The notes: generated by a model not told the origin, from the sequence alone. 32,360 bases of DNA from Tannerellaceae bacterium (GCA_031280435.1 JAITGS010000097.1:1-32360); one strand, 5' to 3'. Shown: positions 9,390-19,177, numbered from the stretch's first letter. Translations and numbers: made by a program.

Positions 9390-10186
9390 GTATTCCGGAA
9401 AGCATTATCCTTGCTGTTGTTGAAGGCCTCACAGAGTTTCTGCCTGTGTCGTCGACAGGGCACATGATCATCGCCCAGCATTTGATGGGTATGGAAAGCA
9501 CTGATTTGGTTAAGGCCTTTACGGTAATTATTCAGTTTGGCGCGATTCTGTCTGTGCTTGTTTTGTATTGGCAGCGTTTCTTTCGCAGCTGGGATTTCTA
9601 CCTGAAACTTTTTATTGCTTTCCTGCCGGCGGGGATCTTCGGATTACTGTTTAACAAGCATATAGACATCCTGCTGGAGAACGTATGGGTTGTTGCATTG
9701 ATGCTGGTTGCGGGTGGAATCTTCATGCTGTTTGTTGATAAGCTATTCAACCGTCCGGGCCAACCACAAGAGATTACTGTGAAGAAGGCTTTATATATCG
9801 GTTTGTTTCAAGCAATCGCAATGATTCCGGGAGTATCGCGCTCAATGGCAACAATAGTGGGAGGCATGGCTCAAAAGCTTACACGAAAAACTGCGGCTGA
9901 GTTTTCTTTTTTCCTGGCTGTGCCTACAATGTTCGTGGCTTCGGCATGGAAAGTATGGAAATTGTTTTCCGAAGGTGGAGGCGAAGGTCTGCGAATGTTT
10001 AACGAGAATATCCTGATATTGGTTATAGGAAATGTCGTAGCCTTTCTGGTTGCAATAGCGGCAATACGTTTTTTCATTGAATATGTAACGAGATACGGTT
10101 TCAAAGCTTTCGGATATTACAGGATACTCCTGGGAACTCTGATCATCATCTTGCTATTAGCCGGACAAAAATTGCAGATTGTTTAA
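9386..10186 (+). CDS. uppP: Undecaprenyl-diphosphatase
   Basis: The 266-residue integral membrane enzyme removes a phosphate from undecaprenyl diphosphate and so recycles the lipid carrier for peptidoglycan and other surface polymers. Both family signatures are present: [15 protein letters not shown] near residue 14 and [10 protein letters not shown] near residue 148. About eight hydrophobic segments fit the BacA/UppP fold. It is coupled to its neighbours on both sides: ATGA with the DUF3098 gene, and TAATG with truB, where the stop shares a base with the next start. Confidence 0.96.
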   Translation: MSIPESIILAVVEGLTEFLPVSSTGHMIIAQHLMGMESTDLVKAFTVIIQFGAILSVLVLYWQRFFRSWDFYLKLFIAFLPAGIFGLLFNKHIDILLENVWVVALMLVAGGIFMLFVDKLFNRPGQPQEITVKKALYIGLFQAIAMIPGVSRSMATIVGGMAQKLTRKTAAEFSFFLAVPTMFVASAWKVWKLFSEGGGEGLRMFNENILILVIGNVVAFLVAIAAIRFFIEYVTRYGFKAFGYYRILLGTLIIILLLAGQKLQIV

Positions 10187-10875
10187 TGGACTTTGCGGCA
10201 GGCGAAATCGTTTTCCTTGACAAGCCCCTTCGATGGACATCATTCGATTTGGTAAACAGATTTCGATATAAGCTTTCACGAAAGTTGAACGTAAAGAAAG
10301 TGAAAGTAGGGCACGCCGGGACACTCGATCCCTTGGCCACCGGAGTTATGATTCTCTGTACCGGAGGGGCAACTAAACGGGTCGAGGAGTTACAGTATCA
10401 TACTAAGGAATATATAGCAACTCTTAAACTCGGAGCTACAACTCCATCGTTCGATCTCGAAAAAGAAGTGGACGCTATCTATCCTACCGAACATATTACG
10501 GAAGAACTCGTAACCGAAACTCTAAAACATTTCAAAGGAGAAATCGAACAGGTTCCTCCAGCTTTTTCGGCCGTCAAAGTAAACGGGCGAAGAGCATACA
10601 AATACGCCAGAAAAGGACGCGAAATCGAAATTAAACCCAAGACTCTGGTTATCGACGAAATCCAATTGCTCGAATATGCGATGCCCATTATCAAAATCAG
10701 AGTAGTTTGCAGTAAAGGAACATACATCCGAGCTTTGGCAAGAGACATAGGAACAGCATTGGAATCAGGAGCGCATCTGATTGCACTCCAGCGCACAAGA
10801 ATCGGCGACGTAACACTCGAGATGTGCTTACAGGCAGATGAAATTGACTCATTTTTGGAAAAAGTAATAATATGA
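10186..10875 (+). CDS. truB: tRNA pseudouridine-55 synthase
   Basis: The 229-residue enzyme makes pseudouridine at position 55 in the T-loop of tRNA. The catalytic motif [12 protein letters not shown] is present with the nucleophile Asp48, followed by the family stretches [16 protein letters not shown] and [13 protein letters not shown]. It lacks the longer C-terminal PUA extension of the E. coli enzyme, which is normal for Bacteroidota. It overlaps the uppP stop by one base and queA by four. Confidence 0.97.
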   Translation: MDFAAGEIVFLDKPLRWTSFDLVNRFRYKLSRKLNVKKVKVGHAGTLDPLATGVMILCTGGATKRVEELQYHTKEYIATLKLGATTPSFDLEKEVDAIYPTEHITEELVTETLKHFKGEIEQVPPAFSAVKVNGRRAYKYARKGREIEIKPKTLVIDEIQLLEYAMPIIKIRVVCSKGTYIRALARDIGTALESGAHLIALQRTRIGDVTLEMCLQADEIDSFLEKVII

Positions 10876-11921
10876 AACTCTCTAAATTCAGATTTACATT
10901 GCCGGCAGAGCTGATAGCTTTCCACCCGGCGCACAACAGGGACGAATCGCGCATGATGGTTATACATCGTGCGACGGGTAAGATTGAACATAGGATTTTT
11001 AAAGATCTTATTGAATATGTTTCACCGGGAGATATATTCGTTTTCAATAATACCATGGTATTCCCGGCTCGATTGTACGGAAATAAGGAAAAGACAGGCG
11101 CACGCATCGAAGTATTTCTGCTCAGAGAGCTTAATCAAGATATGCACCTTTGGGACGTGCTTGTCGATCCGGCACGCAAAATCCGTATCGGCAATAAACT
11201 TTATTTCGGCGATGATGATTCACTCGTAGCCGAGGTTATCGACAATACTACCTCACGTGGGCGCACTGTACGCTTCCTTTTCGACGGAACTCCCGATAAA
11301 TTCAAAAAGCTTATTTACGGGCTGGGCGAAACCCCTATCCCAAAATATATAGATCGCAAGGTCGAACCCAGCGACGCCGATAGATATCAAACAATTTACG
11401 CCTCAGTGGAAGGTGCAGTTGTCGCTCCCGCTGCAGGATTCCACTTCAGCCGGGAGCTCATGAAGCGCTTGGAAATCAACGATTGCCAATTCACATATCT
11501 CACCGTACATTCAGGTCTGGGAAACTATCGCGATATTGACGTCGAAGACCTAACCAAACACAAAATGGACTCCGAACAGATGCTCGTCGATACCGATATT
11601 GTGAGAGTTGTCAATACAGGCAAAGAACGGAACAACAACATCTGCGCCGTAGGAACCTCCGTCATGAGGGCAATTGAAACAGCCGTCAGCACGCACGGCA
11701 GGCTCAAGGAATACGAAGGCTGGACCAACAAATTCATCTTCCCGCAATACGAATTTAGCGTGGCAAACAGGATGATCACCAATTTCCACATGCCGCTTTC
11801 TACTTTGTTGATGATGACCGCAGCCTTCGGAGGGTACGACCTGATTATGGACGCCTACAAGCTGGCCGTTGAAGAGAAATACCACTTCGGAGCATATGGT
11901 GATGCAATGTTTATACTTTAG
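10872..11921 (+). CDS. queA: S-adenosylmethionine:tRNA ribosyltransferase-isomerase
   Basis: The 349-residue cytoplasmic enzyme moves the ribosyl part of S-adenosylmethionine onto 7-aminomethyl-deazaguanine in tRNA, forming epoxyqueuosine. The start ([16 protein letters not shown]), [36 protein letters not shown] and the C-terminal [12 protein letters not shown] are typical of the family. The ATGA overlap with truB groups two tRNA-modifying genes. Length is normal. Confidence 0.97.
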   Translation: MKLSKFRFTLPAELIAFHPAHNRDESRMMVIHRATGKIEHRIFKDLIEYVSPGDIFVFNNTMVFPARLYGNKEKTGARIEVFLLRELNQDMHLWDVLVDPARKIRIGNKLYFGDDDSLVAEVIDNTTSRGRTVRFLFDGTPDKFKKLIYGLGETPIPKYIDRKVEPSDADRYQTIYASVEGAVVAPAAGFHFSRELMKRLEINDCQFTYLTVHSGLGNYRDIDVEDLTKHKMDSEQMLVDTDIVRVVNTGKERNNNICAVGTSVMRAIETAVSTHGRLKEYEGWTNKFIFPQYEFSVANRMITNFHMPLSTLLMMTAAFGGYDLIMDAYKLAVEEKYHFGAYGDAMFIL

Positions 11922-11927
11922 ACAATC

Positions 11928-12389
11928 ATGAACAATGCGTACCTTGCCCTGGGAAGCAATTTAGGCAACAAAACAGAAAATATTCTCACGGCAATACGCA
12001 AAATAGAAGGCAGGGCAGGCAAAATAACCTCCCTGTCTTCTTTTTTTGTGACACAACCATGGGGATTCGTCTCCGATAACGATTTCGTGAATACAGCCGC
12101 CTGCCTCACAACCAGCCTCGCCCCACATGATCTCCTCAACACTGTCATGCAAATCGAAAGAGAAATGGGGCGCCTGCCACACAACAAAAATACTTGGGAA
12201 GATCGCCTCATCGACATCGACATTCTATTATACAATAGCCTCATATTATCCGGCACCAGCCTGACTATCCCGCACCCACTAATGCACAGCCGAAAGTTCG
12301 TTCTCCAGCCATTGGCAGAGATAGCCCCCACACTTTTGCATCCTATTCAACAGAAAACCATAACCGAGCTACTATTTGCACTTACGTAA
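11928..12389 (+). CDS. folK: 6-hydroxymethyl-7,8-dihydropterin pyrophosphokinase
   Basis: The 153-residue enzyme pyrophosphorylates hydroxymethyl-dihydropterin in folate synthesis. Family marks are AYLALGSNLGNK at the N-terminus, TQPWGF near residue 42, the metal- and ATP-binding stretch WEDRLIDIDILLY near residue 87, and IPHPLMHSRKFVLQPLAEIAP. It starts 6 bp after queA and closes the operon. Its last 18 bp overlap the 3' end of the convergent histidine kinase gene. Confidence 0.96.
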   Translation: MNNAYLALGSNLGNKTENILTAIRKIEGRAGKITSLSSFFVTQPWGFVSDNDFVNTAACLTTSLAPHDLLNTVMQIEREMGRLPHNKNTWEDRLIDIDILLYNSLILSGTSLTIPHPLMHSRKFVLQPLAEIAPTLLHPIQQKTITELLFALT

Positions 12390-13541
12390 CTCAATCCTGA
12401 AGGTCGTCCCCCGGCCAATCTCCGACGCCTTCACAAAAATCTTGCCGCCATGATAAGATTCCACAATACGTTTCACCAACGATAGCCCTAACCCCCAACC
12501 TCTCGTTTTTGTAGTATATCCGGGAGTAAAAACAGTTTGGAATTTTGATTTATGTATTCCCTTTCCGGAATCAGACACATCCATCACTACAGCCTTCGGC
12601 GTTGTTTCCACCTTAATATTAATACATCCTTGCCCTTCCATCGCATCCACGGCATTCTTTACTAAATTTTCGATAACCCAGGAAAATAAAGAATCATTAA
12701 TAAGCACCGGCATTGGCTCGTCGGGCAATTGCATCAGGATCTTCACCTTCGGAGAAATCCGGTTTTGCATATAACTCACGGCGGCCTGCAGAGATGTAGC
12801 AATCTCGATCGGAAGAGGATCGGGCTTCGAGCCAATCTTCGAAAAACGCTCTGCGATAGTTTCCAAACGCTTCACGTCTTTTTTCATTTCATCCAATAAT
12901 TCGAGATCAAATTCCTTGCTCCTAAGGTACTCTACCCAAGCAACCAGCGACGAAATAGGAGTGCCCAATTGATGAGCTGTTTCCTTAGATAAGCCAACCC
13001 AAACCATGTTTTGTTCCGCCTTTTTGGTGCTGGAAAGCGCGAGAAAGGCTGTCAAAATAAATACAAACAATACCGAAAGTTGTATATACGGGAAAACAAT
13101 CAGCCGCTTCAAGATAATGGAATCATCGTAATACAGATGCTGATAAGTGCCGTCGAGCATGTCAATCAATATGGATTTATTCTTTTTCTTAAGCTCAGCA
13201 ATCTTATCCTTCAGGAAAAAATCCGCTTTTTTCTCGGGAATCTCGAAATTCTTCTTTTCTATAATTTTGTCGTTCTCGTCGCAGAGCAAGACAGGAATAG
13301 TTGTATTCGACTCCAGAATATTCAGGAAAAAATTGATAAGTTCAGGGTCGTCACCCTCATATTGCAGGAATGCCTGTGTTGCTCCAGCCCAGATCTTCAC
13401 CCTTTCGCGCTCCTCCGACTCCAATTTTTTTATCAAAGAATTCGAAGCCAGCAAAGATGCTATCGCAATCATAATGGCAACAACAATAAAGACATACTTC
13501 AATTGTTGGCGCGAATTGTATATACGGCTAACTATACTCAT
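12372..13541 (-). CDS. Membrane-bound sensor histidine kinase
   Basis: With the start placed at the ATG at 13541 the protein has 389 residues. Two membrane helices (about 15-36 and 150-170) flank an extracytoplasmic sensor region. The phosphoacceptor is His190 in KETAHQLGTPISS, followed by the N-box (ENLVKNAVDAMEG), G1 (DSGKGI) and G2 (GWGLGLSLVKRI) of the ATPase domain. The frame is open upstream to 13742, but a promoter at 13588-13619 lies inside that extension, which supports the later start. No response regulator is adjacent, so it is an orphan kinase here. The sensed signal is unknown. Confidence 0.92.
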   Translation of the reverse strand: MSIVSRIYNSRQQLKYVFIVVAIMIAIASLLASNSLIKKLESEERERVKIWAGATQAFLQYEGDDPELINFFLNILESNTTIPVLLCDENDKIIEKKNFEIPEKKADFFLKDKIAELKKKNKSILIDMLDGTYQHLYYDDSIILKRLIVFPYIQLSVLFVFILTAFLALSSTKKAEQNMVWVGLSKETAHQLGTPISSLVAWVEYLRSKEFDLELLDEMKKDVKRLETIAERFSKIGSKPDPLPIEIATSLQAAVSYMQNRISPKVKILMQLPDEPMPVLINDSLFSWVIENLVKNAVDAMEGQGCINIKVETTPKAVVMDVSDSGKGIHKSKFQTVFTPGYTTKTRGWGLGLSLVKRIVESYHGGKIFVKASEIGRGTTFRIELRKCK

Positions 13542-13587
13542 TATCTTATTTCTCTTTATCTCAAAATATATTTTACACGATATTGGG

Positions 13588-13619
13588 CAAAGATAAAAAG
13601 GCTTTTGATTTCTATCCAA
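13588..13619 (-). promoter_or_regulatory. Bacteroidota promoter for the histidine kinase
   Basis: Read on the minus strand: TTG (13617-13619), a 21-bp spacer and TATCTTTG (13588-13595). It predicts a leader of about 40 nt before the ATG at 13541 and so decides the start of that gene. Confidence 0.65.
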
Positions 13620-13921
13620 TAAGAGGCTGAAATAAGCAAGGCAAACCTTAAGTTCATTATACATACCCCCGATTTCCGCAAACCAAATCGATTTCGAAAG
13701 GGCATCATGGCAAAAGGATTTAAGCAATTCCAGGCAAGCCAATAAAACTCCGGTGTTTTATCTGAGCAAAAAGCAAAACTTTGGCTCGTCAAACAAGCCT
13801 GTTATGTTACAAGAGTTATTACAGTATGTTCAACCTCAAGAAACAGCAGACTATTTTGAATTGCTTGCATGGCAAACGCCCTTTTGGACTTTCACCACAG
13901 AGGGAAAACATGCCCGGCATA

Positions 13922-13957
13922 CAAAAAGGCAGTCACATTTTTCAATGTAACTGCCTT
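13922..13957 (-). terminator. Rho-independent terminator of tRNA-Leu
   Basis: On the minus strand AAGGCAGTTACATT and AATGTGACTGCCTT pair almost perfectly around a GAAA loop, and TTT follows. It begins about 10 bp beyond the 3' end of the tRNA. Confidence 0.85.
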
Positions 13958-13966
13958 ATGTTCATG

Positions 13967-14050
13967 TACTCGAAGCGGGACTCGAACCCGCACAGCTGCA
14001 ATAGCCAAAGGATTTTAAGTCCTTCGTGTCTACCATTCCACCATTCGAGC
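13967..14050 (-). tRNA. tRNA-Leu (anticodon UAA)
   Basis: The 84-nt gene folds as a type II tRNA with a long variable arm. The acceptor stem pairs GCTCGAA with TTCGAGT (one G-T pair). The anticodon stem AAGGA/TCCTT encloses the loop CTTAAAA, giving anticodon TAA. The T-arm has GCGGGTTCGAGTCCCGC. The CCA end is not encoded. It has its own promoter and terminator, so it is a single-gene unit. Confidence 0.96.
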
Positions 14051-14086
14051 TGCTGTCGTCATCTGCTTATTATTTGTTTTCGGGCC

Positions 14087-14116
14087 CAAATGTAGTGATT
14101 TTTTTTTACCGGCAAA
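14087..14116 (-). promoter_or_regulatory. Promoter of tRNA-Leu
   Basis: On the minus strand: TTTG (14113-14116), an 18-bp spacer and TACATTTG (14087-14094), ending 36 bp before the tRNA 5' end. Confidence 0.65.
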
Positions 14117-14240
14117 CTCTCGGATGCTTCTCCACGCACTCCAATCTATTTTCACTGCATGTACGGCCGGCTCAGAGCGCCTAGTTCGTCGTTAAAACTG
14201 CCTCATACATCGAGCTGCGCTTGCTTTCCGACGATTATCC

Positions 14241-14271
14241 TTGCGCTGCCGTCTTGCAGGCGATAGCTTTG
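14241..14271 (+). promoter_or_regulatory. Promoter of the MacAB-TolC-like operon
   Basis: TTG (14241-14243), 20 bp, then TAGCTTTG (14264-14271). The ATG of the outer-membrane factor at 14293 follows 21 bp later, giving a very short leader. Confidence 0.55.
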
Positions 14272-14292
14272 CGGTCATATAATAATATATGT

Positions 14293-15591
14293 ATGAAAAA
14301 GATTTTGACTATACTCTGTTTATTTTTCCTCCCGGCGCTGATGGGGCTCGAAGCGCAGACGCTGCCTGAGGAATGGACGCTGAACGATTGCATCAGCTAT
14401 GCTATCGACAATAACATACAGGTGCAGAAGAGCAGGACGGCCTTGCTATCGGCTCGCGAAGACGCTCTGCAAGCAAGGGCGAGGCTACTGCCGACGGTTT
14501 CGGCATCGGTCTCGCAGAGCGGCTCCTACTATCCTTCCGGATCGGAGGCGAGCGTCGGAGGCAACTACGGCCTCAGCTCATCGTGGACGCTATTCGACGG
14601 AGGCCGGCGAGCACAGGCCGTCAGGCAGCAAGAGCTTCAGAGCGAGATACATCTGCTCGGCATTGAGCAGAGCGAGATCGACCTGCGCATAGCTGTCGTA
14701 CAGACTTATCTGCAAGCTCTGTACACCAAGGAAGCCGTTGGCATCGCCTTGCGAATGACCGAAACCTCGGCCGCACAGCTTCTGCGAGCACAGGAGCTAC
14801 TCCGGGCGGGAACCATTTCGCGAGTCGACCTCGCCCAGCTCGAAAGCCAGCACAGCACGAACAAATATCAGGCGACTGTGGCTCAGAAGAATTATGACAC
14901 CGAAATGCTGCGCCTCAAGCAACTGCTCGAGCTCGACATGGCAACCGACATGCGCCTCGCCGAATCCCTTCCCACCGAAGCGGACGTCCTTCGCCCGCTG
15001 CCCGCGCGCCCCTTAGTGTATGCCGCCGCATTAGCTTCGAGGCCGGAGATGAAGAGCGGGCAGCTTAGCATCGATGCCGCCAGGATTGACATTCAGCGCG
15101 CCAAGGCAGGATATTTGCCTACGCTATCGCTTAATGCTGCCATAGGATCGGGATATTCGTCCGGCGGCGGAACCTGGGGAGCGCAGCTCGAGCGGTCGCT
15201 GAACGGCAATGCCGGCATCAGCCTCAGCCTGCCGATTTACAGCAACAGGGACAACCGTACAGCCGTCAACAAAGCCCGATACACAGTTACCACACAGGAG
15301 CTTAACCTCCGGAGCGCACGCAAAAGCCTCCTGGCTGCCGTAGAGGGCATATATCTCGACGCTGCTTCGTCGCAAACGCAGTATATGGCTGCAAATGAGA
15401 GGCTGCGCTATGTTGAAGAAAGTTTCCGTCTTACCGAAGAACAGTTCTTTCTCGGCATGAAAAATACTCTCGAACTGCTCACCGAACGCAACAACCTGCT
15501 CAGCGCGCAGCAGGAAGCGCTTCAATCTAAATATGTAAGCATAATGAGCATAAAGCTGCTCGATATATATCAAGGCCTTAACGCGCCCTGA
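14293..15591 (+). CDS. TolC-family outer-membrane efflux protein
   Basis: The 432-residue protein is the outer-membrane exit duct of a tripartite exporter. A signal peptide (MKKILTILCLFFLPALMG..) is probably cleaved near residue 22. The mature part has two tandem outer-membrane-efflux halves rich in long helices (about 30-220 and 230-425), the normal TolC plan. The ATG at 14293 was chosen because it begins the signal peptide and follows the promoter; the frame continues upstream to 14221 without a plausible leader. It is the first gene of a cluster with adaptor, ATPase and permease. Confidence 0.93.
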   Translation: MKKILTILCLFFLPALMGLEAQTLPEEWTLNDCISYAIDNNIQVQKSRTALLSAREDALQARARLLPTVSASVSQSGSYYPSGSEASVGGNYGLSSSWTLFDGGRRAQAVRQQELQSEIHLLGIEQSEIDLRIAVVQTYLQALYTKEAVGIALRMTETSAAQLLRAQELLRAGTISRVDLAQLESQHSTNKYQATVAQKNYDTEMLRLKQLLELDMATDMRLAESLPTEADVLRPLPARPLVYAAALASRPEMKSGQLSIDAARIDIQRAKAGYLPTLSLNAAIGSGYSSGGGTWGAQLERSLNGNAGISLSLPIYSNRDNRTAVNKARYTVTTQELNLRSARKSLLAAVEGIYLDAASSQTQYMAANERLRYVEESFRLTEEQFFLGMKNTLELLTERNNLLSAQQEALQSKYVSIMSIKLLDIYQGLNAP

Positions 15592-15639
15592 GATTTATAT
15601 GCAAACATTCCAAAAAAATTATAAGCCTATATATATAAT

Positions 15640-16833
15640 ATGAGAAAAAAGAAGAGAACAATTATTTGCGCCGCTGTCGTAATTAGCCTCGCAGCCTGCG
15701 CAATCTACATGGCCGGCAAAGGAAAATCCGCTGCATCAGGAGCTTATCAGCTTGAGACAGCAAGGGCCGAACGTAGGACAATGGTCAGCGCAATCACTGC
15801 AACGGGCACCGTCGAGCCCGTCGTAACCGTCGAAGTAGGCACGCAAGTGTCCGGCATAATCAGCGAGCTATATGTTGATTACAACGACGTCGTAAAGCGC
15901 GGACAACTGCTCGCCGAGATGGACAAAGTGAACCTCGAAGCCGAGCTCGCTGCCAAGGAAGCCGACATAGCCGCAAGCCGCAGCCAGCTTGATTATCAGG
16001 AGAAGAACTACAATCGCAGCCGCGCTCTGCATGAAAAACAGCTCATTAGCGAAAGCGATTTCGAAACCGCCACATATAATTATCACCAGGCCAAAAGCTC
16101 CTACGACCGCCTTCGCTCCGACATGATCCGCGTGCGCCGCAACCTTGAGTACGCCATCATAACCAGCCCTATCGACGGCGTCGTAGTCAAGCGAGCCGTG
16201 GAGCGAGGCCAGACCGTTGCCGCAGGATTCAGCACTCCAACCCTTTTCACCATAGCTAACGACCTGACACAGATGCGCGTAATAGCCAACGTAGACGAAG
16301 CCGACATAGGCGAGGTGCACGAAGGCCAGAACGTCTCATTCACGGTCGACGCCTATCCCGACGACATCTTCGAAGGCAGCGTCACGCAGGTGCGCCTCGA
16401 AGCAACCGTAACTGCCAACGTAGTAACCTATTCCGTCGTCATAAGCGCACCAAATCCCGACCTTAAGCTAAAGCCGGGCCTCACCGCCAACGTAAGCATA
16501 CGCACCCTTGAGCGCCACTCCGTGCTCGCGCTGCCATACAAGGCTCTCCGCTTTGTGCCCGACGGCGCCGTCCTGAAGGCGATGGAGCTCGAAACGGCCG
16601 AAATTCCCGATCCGGCTCCGGGCAAAAAAATCGTATGGCAAAAGGACGGAAATGTGCTCAGGCCGCGAGAGATAATTGCCGGCGCATCCACCGTCAGCGC
16701 CGTCGAGATTCTCGAAGGCCTGTCCGAAGGAGAAGAAATTATTACAGACATACAAATCGCCCAGCCGGAGCTCAAACAATCTCCCGGTGGATTGTTCGCA
16801 CCCCCAGCGCCGCGGGGAGGAGGAAGGAGGTAA
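15640..16833 (+). CDS. Periplasmic adaptor (MacA/HlyD family)
   Basis: The 397-residue membrane-fusion protein bridges the inner-membrane ABC transporter and the TolC duct. It has one N-terminal membrane anchor (about 7-26), a lipoyl/barrel half (VEVGTQVSGIISELYVDYNDVVKRGQLLAEMD), a coiled-coil hairpin (about 105-175), the second half of the lipoyl domain (IITSPIDGVVVKRAVERGQTVAAG) and a beta-barrel domain. The C-terminus is Gly/Pro-rich (APPAPRGGGRR). The ATPase gene starts 6 bp after its stop, which points to cotranscription. The exported substrate cannot be inferred. Confidence 0.93.
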   Translation: MRKKKRTIICAAVVISLAACAIYMAGKGKSAASGAYQLETARAERRTMVSAITATGTVEPVVTVEVGTQVSGIISELYVDYNDVVKRGQLLAEMDKVNLEAELAAKEADIAASRSQLDYQEKNYNRSRALHEKQLISESDFETATYNYHQAKSSYDRLRSDMIRVRRNLEYAIITSPIDGVVVKRAVERGQTVAAGFSTPTLFTIANDLTQMRVIANVDEADIGEVHEGQNVSFTVDAYPDDIFEGSVTQVRLEATVTANVVTYSVVISAPNPDLKLKPGLTANVSIRTLERHSVLALPYKALRFVPDGAVLKAMELETAEIPDPAPGKKIVWQKDGNVLRPREIIAGASTVSAVEILEGLSEGEEIITDIQIAQPELKQSPGGLFAPPAPRGGGRR

Positions 16834-16839
16834 ACAGGC

Positions 16840-17580
16840 ATGAAAGAAATAATACGCCTCGACGGCATCAGGCGCGAGTTCCGTGTCGGCGACGAAACCA
16901 TACATGCCCTTCGCGGCATAACATTCGTGATAAAAGAAGGCGAGTTCGTTTCCATCATGGGCTCCTCAGGTTCAGGCAAAAGCACGCTCCTTAATACGCT
17001 CGGATGTCTCGACACGCCATCGGCAGGCGAGTACTATCTCGACGGCGTCTCCGTCCGTAGCATGGGACGCAACGCACGGGCGGCGCTGCGAAATCGCAAG
17101 ATTGGCTTCGTTTTTCAGAGCTATAATCTGCTGCCCAAGACAAGCGCTGCGGAAAATGTTGAGCTGCCGTTATTATATAATCCGGCCTACGGAAGCTCCG
17201 AGCGCCGCCGCAAGGCCATAGAAGCACTCAGCGCCGTAGGCCTCGCCGACCGCCTTCGCCACAAAAGCAACCAAATGTCCGGCGGACAGATGCAACGAGT
17301 GGCAATCGCACGCGCCCTGGTTAACGATCCGGCTGTCATACTGGCCGACGAAGCCACGGGTAACTTGGATTCCAGAACCAGCTGCGAGATCATAATTCTC
17401 TTCCAAAAGCTTCACCGACAGGGGCGTACCATCATATTTGTTACGCACAACCCGGAAATAGCCCAGTACAGCAGCAGGAATATTCTTCTGAAAGACGGCC
17501 GAGTGCAGAGCGACACGCTTAACACAAACGTCCTCTCCGCAGCCGAAACCCTTGCGGCAATGCCCGTTGCCGAAGATTAA
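16840..17580 (+). CDS. ABC transporter ATP-binding protein (MacB/LolD type)
   Basis: The 246-residue ATPase has a complete set of motifs: Walker A GSSGSGKST (41-49), Q-loop near VFQSYN (91-96), signature MSGGQ (146-150), Walker B VILADE (166-171), and the H-loop His in FVTHNP. Sequence and context place it in the MacB/LolD group that powers mechanotransmission-type permeases. In E. coli MacB the ATPase and permease are fused; here they are separate genes, as is usual in Bacteroidota, but unusually 345 bp containing a repeat array lie between them. Confidence 0.95.
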   Translation: MKEIIRLDGIRREFRVGDETIHALRGITFVIKEGEFVSIMGSSGSGKSTLLNTLGCLDTPSAGEYYLDGVSVRSMGRNARAALRNRKIGFVFQSYNLLPKTSAAENVELPLLYNPAYGSSERRRKAIEALSAVGLADRLRHKSNQMSGGQMQRVAIARALVNDPAVILADEATGNLDSRTSCEIIILFQKLHRQGRTIIFVTHNPEIAQYSSRNILLKDGRVQSDTLNTNVLSAAETLAAMPVAED

Positions 17581-17658
17581 CCAGCCGGCAAACACATGTT
17601 TATAGCGGCGGAAGAGAATATTCGTATGCTTCAAAATAAATACCCCACCTTTGTCACG

Positions 17659-17804
17659 TTTATGCGCGTGTACTGCCGAATTTATGCGCGTGTACTGCCG
17701 AATTTATGCGCGTGTACTGCCGAATTTATGTGCGTGTACTGCCGTATTTATGCGCATGTACTGCCGCATTTATGCGCGTGTACTGCCGCATTTATCTGCG
17801 TGAA
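17659..17804. repeat. 22-bp tandem array, 6 full units plus a partial
   Basis: Units begin at 17659, 17681, 17703, 17725, 17747, 17769 and 17791. The core is TTTATGCGCGTGTACTGCCG followed by AA, TA or CA. The last copy is decayed. Frames crossing it encode cysteine-rich repeats (for example AFMRVYCRIYV) but have no start signals or conserved features, so the array is treated as non-coding. The gap of 345 bp between the ATPase and permease genes otherwise holds nothing recognisable. Confidence 0.9.
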
Positions 17805-17911
17805 CTCACAGAAAAATCTGCGAGTGTGGATATGGAAGCCGGGAACCGCTTTTGTAAACATCCGGCAACAGTTGAAGCCTTATCTTATCCCACATATAAA
17901 TAAATATTAGT

Positions 17912-17919
17912 TATATTTG
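17912..17919 (+). promoter_or_regulatory. Possible -7 box just before the permease gene
   Basis: TATATTTG matches TAnnTTTG but lies only 6 bp before the ATG at 17926 and has no visible -33 element. If used it would give a nearly leaderless transcript. It may be chance in AT-rich sequence. Confidence 0.2.
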
Positions 17920-17925
17920 AAAAAA

Positions 17926-19146
17926 ATGAACATACCGAATCTTTTTAAAATAGCACTGAAGGCACTGGCAAACAACAAGATGCGCGGCTTTCTTACAATG
18001 CTTGGCATAATAATCGGCGTAGCCTCCGTAATAACTATGCTCGCCATAGGGCAAGGATCTAAAGACAGTATCCATCAGCAGATCAGCGAGATGGGAGCAA
18101 ATATGATCATGGTGCAGCCCGGCGGTGACATGCGCTTCGGAGCCAGGCAGAGCGCGTCGGACATGGAAACGCTCAAGCTGCCTGATTTTGAGGCCATACG
18201 CCGCGAAGCCCGCTTCATAAGCGGGGTGTCGCCAACCGTCACGGCCGGCGGGCAATTTATCAACGGGGCCAATAATCATCCGAGCACGCTCTACGGAGTT
18301 AATGAAGACTATCTCACAATCCGCCACTTTGCTGTGGATAATGGTACGCTCTTTACAGATCAGGAAATTGCAACGGCGGCCAAAGTTTGCGTCATAGGCC
18401 AGACCGTTGCCCGCGAACTGTTTCCGGACGGGGCTGACCCTGTCGGGAGAATTATCCGCTTCCGGAAGATACCGTTTTTGATAATAGGTACACTAAAAAG
18501 TAAAGGCGCCAACGCGATGGGAATGGACCAGGACGACATGGTTTTCGCACCCTACTCAACTGTGCAGAAGCGCGTTCTGGCAATCACGCACCTGCATGGC
18601 ATCACCGCTTCGGCCATTAAGGAAGAATACTCTGAGCAGGCGATGAGCGAAATCGGCAATATCCTCCGCACAAATCACCGCCTGAAGCCAACGGATACTG
18701 ACGATTTTGGCATAAGCTCGATGGAAGAGATCGCGTCGACAATGAACACGGTGATGAATACGCTCACCGTGCTGCTCGGCTCCGTGGCGGGTATTTCGCT
18801 GCTGGTCGGGGGAATAGGGATAATGAATATCATGTACGTATCCGTAACGGAGCGCACCCGTGAGATAGGTTTGCGTATGAGTATAGGAGCAAAATCGCAT
18901 GACATTCTGGCACAATTTCTGCTCGAATCCATACTTATCAGCCTTACGGGCGGTATAATCGGGATGCTGCTCGGAGCTCTGCTTGCGATGGGCATCTCGC
19001 AGGTTCTGAACATGGCGGCATCAATTCAGCCATGGAGCGTGGCGCTGTCGTTTGGCGTTTGCACCGTTACGGGCGTCTTTTTCGGCTGGTATCCGGCCCG
19101 TAAGGCGTCGAATCTTGATCCTATTGATGCCCTGAGATACGAATAG
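17926..19146 (+). CDS. MacB-like ABC transporter permease
   Basis: The 406-residue inner-membrane protein has the MacB plan: a first membrane helix (about 22-44, FLTMLGIIIGVASVITMLAIGQG), a large periplasmic domain (about 50-280), and three C-terminal helices (about 285-310, 335-360, 370-392) in the FtsX-like permease domain, ending YPARKASNLDPIDALRYE, a typical family terminus. The ATG at 17926 is preferred over an in-frame TTG at 17917. With the upstream ATPase, adaptor and outer-membrane factor it forms a tripartite exporter. Confidence 0.95.
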   Translation: MNIPNLFKIALKALANNKMRGFLTMLGIIIGVASVITMLAIGQGSKDSIHQQISEMGANMIMVQPGGDMRFGARQSASDMETLKLPDFEAIRREARFISGVSPTVTAGGQFINGANNHPSTLYGVNEDYLTIRHFAVDNGTLFTDQEIATAAKVCVIGQTVARELFPDGADPVGRIIRFRKIPFLIIGTLKSKGANAMGMDQDDMVFAPYSTVQKRVLAITHLHGITASAIKEEYSEQAMSEIGNILRTNHRLKPTDTDDFGISSMEEIASTMNTVMNTLTVLLGSVAGISLLVGGIGIMNIMYVSVTERTREIGLRMSIGAKSHDILAQFLLESILISLTGGIIGMLLGALLAMGISQVLNMAASIQPWSVALSFGVCTVTGVFFGWYPARKASNLDPIDALRYE

Positions 19147-19169
19147 TGGGATATTTGCGTGCCCAGGCT

Positions 19170-19177
19170 TATATTTG
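19170..19177 (+). promoter_or_regulatory. Possible -7 box for the LytS-LytR pair
   Basis: TATATTTG fits TAnnTTTG and lies 54 bp before the kinase ATG. The nearest upstream TTTG (19154-19157) is only 12 bp away, so the -33 element is missing. Confidence 0.35.

Noticed and set aside
13753-14095. Small plus-strand proteins across the tRNA-Leu region
   Set aside because: They read through the antisense of the tRNA, its terminator and its promoter.
17596-17910. 104-residue Cys-rich protein across the 22-bp repeat
   Set aside because: The content is generated by the repeat, a second frame gives similar repeats, and the rest has no family similarity that I can see.
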